Below are positions 1 through 5,563 of a stretch of 10,743 nucleotides of DNA, in pieces. The first letter of the stretch is position 1; the number at the start of each line of letters is the position of its first letter. Both the position numbers and the translations under genes were made by a program. The notes beneath the pieces were generated by a model. It had not been told where the DNA came from. It made no database searches and saw nothing but the letters and a program-made list of their open reading frames with translations. The stretch comes from Spirochaetota bacterium (lineage in GTDB: Bacteria; Spirochaetota; UBA4802; JAFGJZ01): the NCBI GenBank assembly GCA_023396665.1, contig JAEWVL010000080.1, forward strand, positions 1-10,743, written 5' to 3'.

Positions 1-1128
1 ACGCTCGTAGAGCATAGCTATCATCTGATGCGCCCGCTCGATATCCGGTTTAATGGCGATGGCGCGCTTGAGAACGGCGAGCGTGGCGGCATCGTAATTC
101 GACTTTGTCAAAACCAGCGCACCGGTGATGTAGTAGTCGTAGGCTCCCGCAAGATCGCCCTCCCGCTCGAGAATCTTCGCAAGTGCGACATAGGGGCTCA
201 CGTAAGCGGGCAGCTCCTTCACAATCTTTTCGAGCTCAGTTTTGGCCTCGCCGCCGCGCCCGGTCATTTCCAGAAAGAGCGCCTTGCAGATACGGCCGTC
301 TTCGGTCGTATCGAGCGAACCCAGTCGCACGAAGCTGATGGCCTCGCTGCGCCCTTCGATGTAATACATTCTGCCGAGAAAGGCATAAATTTTGTATATG
401 TATTCGTTGCGTTTCTGTTCTTCGCTGAGGTTGTCGAGAAAGTACTGAACCGTATCCACCGCCTCATTAAGCATGTTCTTCGAGATGAAGAAATTCGCCA
501 GGCGGTAGAACTTCATGGTGTTTTCCTGGTTCAGCTTCGCGGCCCGGTTCATCGAGAGGATGGCCTTGTCGTATTGTTCGGTGTACAGGTACAGCTCGGA
601 AAGAAACAGAGCGCAGTTTTCTATCACCTGCTGGGGAATGGATTCTTTGCCCTCATAGTCAAGAAGCGTGTTAAAACAGAAAATCGCCATCTTGTAGTTT
701 TTCAACTGATTGGCATAGAGAATGCCGAGAGTATACCAGTATTCGTAGGAGTCGGGCTTTATCTCGGCAAGATTATGCAGGGTGTAGGCCGCCTCTTCAA
801 AACGGTTCGAACCGCTGAATATCTCGTATTTTAGAACATAGGGGCGGTCATAACTGTAATCCGCGGTGATCGAGAGATCGGCATAGTAAAGCGCTTTCTC
901 GAAAGAGGCGAGCGAAGCGTGGCACAGAGCCGTCTGGTAGTAGACCTGGGGCATGGCGCTTTTGTTCTTCGCCGGATCGATTTTCGAAAGCAGCACGAGC
1001 GCATCGTTATACTTTTCTTCAGAGATGAGCGAGAGCGCTTTGCTGTATGTCAGCTCAAATGAGTCAGTCGGCTGCGCAACAAGCTGCGAGGCGGCGACGA
1101 GCAGCAACAGCAATACTAATTTTTTCAT
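1..1128 (-). CDS. Exported TPR-repeat protein (3' end outside window)
   Basis: The minus strand is open for 376 codons from the ATG at 1128-1126 to the left edge, so the C terminus is missing. The N terminus (MKKLVLLLLLVAASQLVAQ) is a Sec signal peptide, probably cleaved after the VAQ region, so the protein should be periplasmic or outer-membrane associated. The rest is almost all helical and shows repeated TPR-type signatures: pairs of helices with small and aromatic residues in phase, such as YWYTLGILYANQ followed by YKMAIFCFNTLL, and YVSPYVALAKILEREGDLAGAYDYY, with a further repeat at AATLAVLKRAIAIKPD. TPR arrays bind proteins or peptides; no partner can be named. An in-frame ATG 30 codons upstream (1218) was not chosen because it lacks a ribosome site and would bury the signal peptide. 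The chosen start has only a weak site (CAGG, 7 nt before ATG). The TPR call is firm; the specific role is unknown. Confidence 0.85.
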   Translation of the reverse strand, partial: MKKLVLLLLLVAASQLVAQPTDSFELTYSKALSLISEEKYNDALVLLSKIDPAKNKSAMPQVYYQTALCHASLASFEKALYYADLSITADYSYDRPYVLKYEIFSGSNRFEEAAYTLHNLAEIKPDSYEYWYTLGILYANQLKNYKMAIFCFNTLLDYEGKESIPQQVIENCALFLSELYLYTEQYDKAILSMNRAAKLNQENTMKFYRLANFFISKNMLNEAVDTVQYFLDNLSEEQKRNEYIYKIYAFLGRMYYIEGRSEAISFVRLGSLDTTEDGRICKALFLEMTGRGGEAKTELEKIVKELPAYVSPYVALAKILEREGDLAGAYDYYITGALVLTKSNYDAATLAVLKRAIAIKPDIERAHQMIAMLYER

Positions 1129-1671
1129 ATAATAACCTGCCGATGGCACCGGTGGTGCGGTGATATGCTGCAGCTTGCGACACACAGCACTGAAACAAGT
1201 AAGAGCAAGGCGGGCCATAAGTTCAAGTAAATAATGGGAAGCCCGGATAATTAGCGATAGACCTGACAAGACTGCATCTTTATTGAAGTTCCCGCAAAAC
1301 GTTTGCTATGATCAACAACCGGGCGAAACTGATCTCAGCAGTGAAGCATCATTATGCGCCTCAATGATGAACTTTGGCAAACTCTTAAAACCGGATGGCT
1401 GTATTAATTATCCCTTTCAGAATAGTATCGCAGGCAGAGCCGTATCGCTGCGCATTTGTGCAAAAAAGTTAAAAAATTTTATCAGACCTTGTCTTCTATA
1501 GAACAAACGGCTTGCGATATTAACCCGCCATTTTCTTCAATAATGCCGGCAGCGGGGGGATAACTGACAGCCTCACCTTTTCCATACAGCTAAAAGTAGC
1601 AAAAAACAACGCAACACTCACAATCGCGTGAATTATGTCACAAGCGCCTGCACAAAGACGCAATTAATTAT
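1129..1671. other. Noncoding region, about 540 bp, between divergent genes
   Basis: This lies between the divergent TPR protein gene and the lipoprotein gene. The only open frame of note (plus strand, 1283-1501, 72 codons, TTG start) has no ribosome site and no recognisable protein character. I saw no tRNA, long repeat or convincing terminator. A short palindromic GCACC-GGT-GGTGC sits near 1147-1159, in the presumed leader of the TPR gene. I could not identify a promoter for the TPR gene. Confidence 0.6.
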
Positions 1672-1700
1672 TTGACAAAAGCCCGACTCCGCTGCATATT
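1672..1700 (+). promoter_or_regulatory. Sigma-70-type promoter for the 517-aa lipoprotein
   Basis: A perfect -35 box TTGACA (1672-1677) is followed after 17 bp by CATATT (1695-1700), a 4/6 match to the -10 consensus. Transcription would begin near 1707, giving a leader of about 23 nt that contains the strong ribosome site GGAGGA (1721-1726) before the ATG at 1730. Confidence 0.6.
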
Positions 1701-1729
1701 CAGGGAATATTTATTAAATTGGAGGAAGT

Positions 1730-3283
1730 ATGAAACGTAAAAGCATTATTCAGCTTTTGATTGTTTCGTTGGTTGCATTGACACTCGCACTCACCGCATG
1801 TGATGCGACAGACTCACTCGGCACCGGCGTATACGGAGAAGTAGTAGACGCAGCCGGCAAACCGATTGAAGGCGCAAAAGTAGCCGTTTTCGGAATCAAT
1901 TCTCTCGACAATCTCAAAGCCATTCTCCCTGACGGCATTTCAAGCCTCGATGACGTCGAAAGCATCGACAAAGACATGTTGATCGACATCGAAAAGATTC
2001 TTAAAGACGGTGATTTTGAAGACGACGAGACAGATGACAAGGGTAAATTCTCGGTCAGCATGACCGCGCTCGCCTTTATCGTATTCGTCGACGGTCCCGA
2101 GGGCAAAGGATACAGCAGCACATTCAAAGGCCTCCCCTCTGACAAGAAATACTATACGATGATCACTACCATTAAAGACTATGTTGCCAACAAGGGCGAC
2201 TACCCCTCTGGTTTTAAAGGTGACGAGTTCATCATCGCGATCAGAACCGACGGCAAGAAAAACCGTGTTGACGCCACCCTCGCAGGCGGCCCCAATGGGT
2301 TACCCGCTTCGGATGGTGTTAGTGCGAATACAAATGCACCAGCTGGCGGTTCTGATGTTGTTGGAACGGATCCTGGCTTTGCATCCGCAGGTGAAAAAAC
2401 AGCGCCTGCTGATGCTGTCCCGGATAAGGATTATTTCTCTTTTTCATTCCAATGGGTAGATGCGTCTAATGGAGCTGCACATGGTGCTTATACTCTTGCT
2501 GCTGGCCAACCGATAGAAGTAACAGGTCCTTCAAAAACTTATACGTATACGGGTGGTGTATGGTCAACTACTACAGAAACTTCCCGCTTGGTATGTTTAA
2601 CAGGTATAATCCCCGCTTACGCAAATTCGGCACGATCGGTTGTAATCGAATTCAACTACGGTGGCAGCTGGTATACAAATGTTCACTACATCGGTTTCGA
2701 TGCAAACGGTGTATACGAAACCCGTCCAATATATTTGCCAGAAGGTTGGCAGACCCGCATCTATATGTCATCGGAAACTGATCCGACGAAGATTGCTAGT
2801 ACGAATTGCAGTAGCTCCATTCTCTTTGATGACAGCGGTAACAGCCAGAAAGCACCCTTCGTGGCAATCATGTCTTACAATAAGGGCTTTGCAGTTGAAG
2901 AAGAAAAGGGCTCTTTCGACTATAACAAAGTCATCGACCTTGACTACATGGTAGCCGACATCGCAACAGGCAATATCATTGCATGGTATGACGATGCGAA
3001 CGAATCGGGAATGCTCACATACGATACATGGTTCGGCTATGGTCCCGAAGTTATCGTCGGCAAACCCGGTCAAAGTTACACTAACGGTATCATGCTCTAC
3101 AGCGAGCCATATTCAATCGGCAGCGGCTGGAACCCCGGCAGTGCAGCTATCAGCGTTACAATGACAGTTACCGGTATCAATGGTTTGCAGAAGACCTTCA
3201 CCAAGACATTCAATGACAACGGTGAATCATTCTGTGCAGGTACCTGGGGTCTTGACGGTAGCGACAAGGGCAGCAGCAAATAA
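1730..3283 (+). CDS. Lipoprotein with carboxypeptidase-regulatory-like domain
   Basis: This 517-aa protein starts at an ATG preceded by GGAGGA. Residues 1-24 form a lipoprotein signal peptide (KRK, hydrophobic core, lipobox LTAC), so Cys24 should be lipidated and the protein exported to the envelope. Residues 33-55 (GVYGEVVDAAGKPIEGAKVAV) are the classic opening of a carboxypeptidase-regulatory-like or SpaA-like beta-sandwich. The matching closing part (ETDDKGKFSV, 100-109, then FIVFVDGPEGKGYSSTF) comes only after an acidic insertion of about 42 residues rich in Asp, Leu and Ile. A Gly/Ala/Pro/Asp linker (about 190-230) leads to a C-terminal half rich in aromatic residues, Ser and Thr, with predicted beta character; I do not recognise a family for it. 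Codon use changes abruptly at about 2305-2625. The gene has its own promoter and terminator and appears monocistronic. Surface location and ligand are unknown. Confidence 0.85.
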   Translation: MKRKSIIQLLIVSLVALTLALTACDATDSLGTGVYGEVVDAAGKPIEGAKVAVFGINSLDNLKAILPDGISSLDDVESIDKDMLIDIEKILKDGDFEDDETDDKGKFSVSMTALAFIVFVDGPEGKGYSSTFKGLPSDKKYYTMITTIKDYVANKGDYPSGFKGDEFIIAIRTDGKKNRVDATLAGGPNGLPASDGVSANTNAPAGGSDVVGTDPGFASAGEKTAPADAVPDKDYFSFSFQWVDASNGAAHGAYTLAAGQPIEVTGPSKTYTYTGGVWSTTTETSRLVCLTGIIPAYANSARSVVIEFNYGGSWYTNVHYIGFDANGVYETRPIYLPEGWQTRIYMSSETDPTKIASTNCSSSILFDDSGNSQKAPFVAIMSYNKGFAVEEEKGSFDYNKVIDLDYMVADIATGNIIAWYDDANESGMLTYDTWFGYGPEVIVGKPGQSYTNGIMLYSEPYSIGSGWNPGSAAISVTMTVTGINGLQKTFTKTFNDNGESFCAGTWGLDGSDKGSSK

Positions 3284-3314
3284 TTTCTGTTTTACTTCGT
3301 AAATCTTTAATAAT

Positions 3315-3345
3315 AAAAAACCGCCCTTTCCGGGCGGTTTTTTTT
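3315..3345 (+). terminator. Rho-independent terminator after the 517-aa lipoprotein
   Basis: The stem CCGCCC (3321-3326) pairs with GGGCGG (3332-3337) around a 5-nt loop and is followed by eight T residues. A preceding run of A residues extends the stem and makes it potentially bidirectional. It starts about 30 nt after the lipoprotein stop codon. Confidence 0.9.
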
Positions 3346-3426
3346 GTTTAATAAAGGCAAATTCATCACAGAAACGGCCGAAACACACAGCATAGTAATC
3401 TCTGATAATCAATCTTCACAACTCGA

Positions 3427-3439
3427 AGCTCGAATAATT
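3427..3439 (+). repeat. 13-nt motif AGCTCGAATAATT, shared with the tdk upstream region
   Basis: The same 13 bases occur in reverse orientation at 5003-5015, and a shorter 9-base form (AGCTCGAAT) occurs at 4955-4963. All three copies are in noncoding DNA on either side of the DUF3015-like and tdk genes. A binding site or a remnant of a dispersed repeat are both possible; chance cannot be excluded. Confidence 0.4.
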
Positions 3440-3447
3440 CCAATTAG

Positions 3448-3514
3448 GCGGTTCCCTTAACTAGCCTCTGTCAAGATTTTATCTCGTTTAAAAATTAAGT
3501 CTTTTAAGAACCGC
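3448..3514. repeat. Imperfect inverted repeat, 67 bp overall
   Basis: GCGGTTCCCTTAA (3448-3460) is the near-complement of TTAAGAACCGC (3504-3514), differing by two extra C residues in the left arm, with 43 AT-rich bases between. It lies between the lipoprotein terminator and the opposing terminator, outside both transcription units. Its function is unknown. Confidence 0.5.
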
Positions 3515-3548
3515 AAGTTGGATAGATCGTTTTTTGTGCTTGCCCATG

Positions 3549-3579
3549 AAAAAAGGCCGCCCTTTCGGAGCAGCCCTTT
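3549..3579 (-). terminator. Rho-independent terminator for the DUF3015-like gene
   Basis: Read on the minus strand, AAAGGGCTGCTC and GGGCGGCCTTT form a stem with one bulged G around a CGAAA loop, with G-U pairs inside, ending in a run of six T residues. It begins about 33 nt after the TAA at 3613-3615, in the correct orientation for that gene. Confidence 0.8.
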
Positions 3580-3612
3580 GATTTTCGAAAAGAAGATACT
3601 TTCGGCAGATGC

Positions 3613-4044
3613 TTACTGCGTAGCCACTGGCATATCGCAAAACGATGCTTCTTCGGCAAGGGCTATAATCGCGCCCGAAGCGAGCGCACAGTCAGCCGAT
3701 CCTTGCGGAAAAACCGTGTCAAAGCGCTGCTGCAGCAAAGCCGCGAACTCGCCCCTCTGCATGGGATACACCTCTACAATTGCAGCGACCGAATCGAGAT
3801 AGCCGCCCTGCCCGCGCGAAATGTCGGCGGCGACCTGCGCGCGGTTGTCTTCGAGAAAGCGCTGCAGGCGCTCCTGTTTCGAGACTCCGCTGAAAATCAT
3901 GTCGCTGAAATAATTGACAATCGTGGTCGATGTCGTCGTCAGTGTCGATACGATTATGAATGTCCCGAAAGTGACCTCTGCTGCGATATTTAACGGAAAA
4001 ACGATGGCTGCCGAAAGCAGAACCGTAAAAATTTTCTTTTTCAT
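3613..4044 (-). CDS. Exported DUF3015-like protein
   Basis: This 143-aa protein has a Sec signal peptide (MKKKIFTVLLSAAIVFPLNIAA, cleavage likely after Ala22), so the mature chain of about 120 residues should be periplasmic or secreted. Residues 62-113 (RFLEDNRAQVAADISRGQGGYLDSVAAI, then FAALLQQRFDTVFP) resemble the C-terminal half of DUF3015, in which an 'N..L..D.ARGQGE.L..LA' helix is followed by 'F...LQ..F..IFP'. The N-terminal half of the family normally carries a Cys/Gly-rich segment; here it is replaced by a Thr/Ser-rich stretch (STLTTTSTT), and the two Cys lie at 119 and 136. No molecular function is established for DUF3015. The likely ribosome site, GAGGT, is 12 nt from the ATG, which is rather far. 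A separate terminator follows, so it is probably monocistronic. Confidence 0.7.
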   Translation of the reverse strand: MKKKIFTVLLSAAIVFPLNIAAEVTFGTFIIVSTLTTTSTTIVNYFSDMIFSGVSKQERLQRFLEDNRAQVAADISRGQGGYLDSVAAIVEVYPMQRGEFAALLQQRFDTVFPQGSADCALASGAIIALAEEASFCDMPVATQ

Positions 4045-4213
4045 AAGCGAAACACTACCTCATTATATTGTGCGGTAAATCGTAAAAACAGTCTCAAAAA
4101 CGGCGGCGCAGCCACCGCACTTGCGGCATCGCGGCACTTTGCCCTTACCGCATCCATAACCCCAGCATATCCCCAAACGATGGAAAATGGCAAGTTTTTT
4201 TTAAGCACGGACA

Positions 4214-4240
4214 ATACTGTCGCTGTATATCTGACAGTAT
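4214..4240. repeat. Perfect 8-bp inverted repeat downstream of tdk
   Basis: ATACTGTC (4214-4221) and GACAGTAT (4233-4240) are perfectly complementary around an 11-nt loop, starting 17 nt after the tdk stop codon on the minus strand. GGACA also occurs directly on both flanks. On the tdk transcript no U-run follows (an A-run does), so it is not a standard intrinsic terminator; it could stabilise the 3' end or be a protein site. Confidence 0.5.
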
Positions 4241-4257
4241 GCGGACAAACACCGCCT

Positions 4258-4854
4258 TCAGATACTCTCTCCCGGAGCGAGGCGCTTGCGATAACAGCTT
4301 CGGCACAAGGCCATATATTCGCTATCCCCCACCTTGATCTCGCTGCCCTGCCGTTCAAGACGACCGTCAGCCCCGACGATGGCGTTCATGATCGCCTTTT
4401 TGCCGCACGAACAGATGGTCTTGTTCTCGCGAATCGTATCCGCGAGCGCCATCAGCACTTTTACCGAAGAAAAGAGCTCTCCTTTAAAGCTCGAGCGAAG
4501 GCCGAAGCAGAACACATTGAGATCCTTCTCGTCGACCACCCTGGCCAGCTGGCGAATCTGCTGTTCGCTGAAAAAGTGAATCTCGTCGCAGACGACCATA
4601 TCGTAGTTATTCTGCCAGTCGATATCCCTCATTATATCCGTTTGCTCCGCACCCGACGACAGCACTGAAAGGGCCGCACAGGAAAGACCGGGAATACGCG
4701 AATGTATCTCACCCGAGCGGCCGAAACGCGTATCAAGCGCACTGGTGAGCACGAGCGGACGCATTCCGCGCTCGCGAAAATTGTGCACCATGATCAGCAG
4801 TTTGGCGCTTTTCGCGCTGAACATGGTACCGTAATAGAAATAGAGTTTTGCCAT
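4258..4854 (-). CDS. tdk: Thymidine kinase (TK1-type)
   Basis: The 198-aa product phosphorylates thymidine to dTMP with ATP in the cytoplasm as part of pyrimidine salvage. The family signature is visible throughout: MAKLYFYYGTMFSAKSAKLL holds the P-loop (residues about 9-16), FRERGM follows, VCDEIHFFS carries the catalytic Glu within the Walker B region, CFGLRSSFKGELF is the conserved central segment, CSCGKKA plus CRSCYRK supply four zinc-binding Cys, and the lasso segment ends in VGDSEYMALC. Length is normal for the family. The P-loop has Ala instead of the usual Gly before Lys-Ser. The start at 4854 is favoured by GAGGTG six nt upstream (4861-4866) and by the canonical MAKLYF opening; an open frame continues to 4917 but lacks family similarity. 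The DUF3015-like gene begins 213 bp downstream on the same strand; co-transcription is unclear. Confidence 0.95.
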   Translation of the reverse strand: MAKLYFYYGTMFSAKSAKLLIMVHNFRERGMRPLVLTSALDTRFGRSGEIHSRIPGLSCAALSVLSSGAEQTDIMRDIDWQNNYDMVVCDEIHFFSEQQIRQLARVVDEKDLNVFCFGLRSSFKGELFSSVKVLMALADTIRENKTICSCGKKAIMNAIVGADGRLERQGSEIKVGDSEYMALCRSCYRKRLAPGESI

Positions 4855-4888
4855 ACCATACACCTCATTTCGTGAAATGCTTCGGTAC

Positions 4889-4917
4889 CATATAGCCGCA
4901 AATATGCCCGCAGACAA
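4889..4917 (-). promoter_or_regulatory. Candidate promoter for tdk
   Basis: On the minus strand TTGTCT (4912-4917) and TATATG (4889-4894) are spaced by exactly 17 bp, each a 4/6 match to consensus. The start point would be near 4882, leaving a leader of about 28 nt that includes the GAGGTG ribosome site. Confidence 0.4.
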
Positions 4918-4954
4918 GCACCTTTCTGAAGATATTTTGTAAACTGCCCCTTGC

Positions 4955-5015
4955 AGCTCGAATGAATGGCAGCTTCATATATTTAGCTTCATTTTTCGAT
5001 TAAATTATTCGAGCT
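4955..5015. repeat. 9-bp perfect inverted repeat upstream of tdk
   Basis: AGCTCGAAT (4955-4963) and ATTCGAGCT (5007-5015) are perfect complements separated by 43 AT-rich bases. The right arm extends into the 13-nt motif also found at 3427-3439. It sits some 40-100 bp upstream of the proposed tdk promoter, so an operator role is possible but unproven. Confidence 0.5.
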
Positions 5016-5021
5016 TATAAC

Positions 5022-5050
5022 AACAGTTTGCTGCTTAACAGCAAACTGTT
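5022..5050. repeat. Perfect 12-bp stem hairpin
   Basis: AACAGTTTGCTG (5022-5033) and CAGCAAACTGTT (5039-5050) are perfect complements around the 5-nt loop CTTAA. There is no T-run on either strand, so it is not a plain intrinsic terminator. It is the first of a series of hairpins reaching to about 5288. Confidence 0.8.
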
Positions 5051-5078
5051 AGCGTCACAGGGACCTGGCGCCATTTAC

Positions 5079-5134
5079 CGGAATTTACGAAGACAATTCC
5101 GCTTCCTTGATGTAACGAGGGCCGCTGTTGCGGC
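5079..5134. repeat. Two smaller hairpins in the structured region
   Basis: CGGAATT (5079-5085) pairs with AATTCCG (5095-5101) around 9 nt, and GCCGC (5121-5125) pairs with GCGGC (5130-5134) around TGTT. Each would be weak evidence alone; together they fill the space between the two long perfect hairpins. Confidence 0.45.
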
Positions 5135-5142
5135 GATCGTCT

Positions 5143-5180
5143 TTATTCGGGACTTAATCCGGCTGATAAGTCCCGAATAA
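5143..5180. repeat. Perfect 14-bp stem hairpin
   Basis: TTATTCGGGACTTA (5143-5156) and TAAGTCCCGAATAA (5167-5180) are perfect complements around a 10-nt loop (ATCCGGCTGA). This is unlikely by chance in about 500 bp of noncoding DNA. No T-run follows on either strand. It could be a structural element of a small RNA, a cruciform site or a dispersed palindrome. Confidence 0.85.
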
Positions 5181-5198
5181 TGCGAGGTTTTGCCTTGC

Positions 5199-5288
5199 TA
5201 ATCATCGGAATTAATCGGGCTTCGGGTTGACAGGAATATATATCAGAGATTCCCCTTACTGATTCCGTTTATTCCGATTATCTGATTA
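5199..5288. repeat. Nested imperfect inverted repeat
   Basis: TAATCA and TCGGAAT (5199-5211) with CGG (5216-5218) find complements in CCG (5265-5267), ATTCCGA (5271-5277) and TGATTA (5283-5288). An inner GGAAT (5233-5237) faces ATTCC (5249-5253). The result is a long interrupted stem-loop directly after the 14-bp hairpin. Confidence 0.5.
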
Positions 5289-5419
5289 TGTCTTGATACT
5301 CTACCCAAAATACTTTTCTGTGCCGTTCGCAACCCGGCCGCTTGCAATACTGACGCTTACTGCTCAATTCAGTTTCAGAAGACATACAAAAAGCTAAAAT
5401 TATGCAAAAAATATTCATT

Positions 5420-5443
5420 TTAAGCCCGCACGGGCGGGTTTTT
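5420..5443 (+). terminator. Rho-independent terminator with no visible upstream gene
   Basis: CCCGC (5425-5429) pairs with GCGGG (5434-5438) around ACGG, extended by G-T and A-T pairs and followed by TTTTT. It points along the plus strand, yet the nearest genes upstream run the other way, so any transcript it stops must start in the noncoding segment. It lies immediately before the proposed promoter of the giant lipoprotein gene and would insulate it. Confidence 0.65.
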
Positions 5444-5446
5444 GTC

Positions 5447-5474
5447 TTGACTTTTTTGTTCTTTTACCGATATT
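5447..5474 (+). promoter_or_regulatory. Candidate promoter for the giant lipoprotein
   Basis: TTGACT (5447-5452, 5/6 match) is followed after 16 bp by GATATT (5469-5474, 4/6 match). The start would be near 5481, giving a leader of about 80 nt before the ATG at 5564. Its location just after a terminator supports an independent transcription unit. Confidence 0.4.
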
Positions 5475-5551
5475 GCTATTGGGACGACTTGTCATCTGGC
5501 ACCAGTCAACCCCCGGCAGGATTAACGAAATGTATCCTGTTGTACTACGTC

Positions 5552-5557
5552 GGGAGG
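5552..5557 (+). promoter_or_regulatory. Ribosome binding site that fixes the giant lipoprotein start
   Basis: GGGAGG lies six nt before the ATG at 5564. The open frame extends back to an ATG at 5402, but that start has no such site, runs through the terminator hairpin and would bury the lipoprotein signal peptide behind 54 residues. The 5564 start is therefore strongly preferred. Confidence 0.8.
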
Positions 5558-5563
5558 TCGTTT

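Noticed and set aside
28..834. 268-codon plus-strand open frame
   Set aside because: It lies wholly antisense to the TPR protein gene, which has a signal peptide and clear helical repeats; the plus-strand product has neither a ribosome site nor family features.
1283..1501. 72-codon plus-strand frame in the 600-bp gap
   Set aside because: TTG start, no ribosome site, and a composition without any recognisable protein character.
4062..4067. Perfect TATAAT on the minus strand before the DUF3015-like gene
   Set aside because: Transcription from it would begin after the GAGGT ribosome site, and no -35 box stands at a suitable distance.
4855..4917. 21-residue N-terminal extension of thymidine kinase
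   Set aside because: The family begins at MAKLYF, where a ribosome site is ideally spaced; the extension overlaps the proposed promoter.
5033..5180. Integron attC site
   Set aside because: GCTTAAC at 5033-5039 fits the RYYYAAC core, but no matching GTTRRRY core follows at the right distance and no integrase is present.
5227..5232. TTGACA in the structured noncoding region
   Set aside because: No acceptable -10 box lies 16-19 bp downstream; the sequence there is C-rich.
5020..5290. CRISPR array
   Set aside because: The palindromes differ from each other in sequence, spacing is irregular, and there are no repeated units.
5402..5563. 54-residue N-terminal extension of the giant lipoprotein
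   Set aside because: It runs through a terminator hairpin and the likely promoter and lacks a ribosome site; the downstream ATG has GGGAGG at six nt and a lipoprotein signal peptide.
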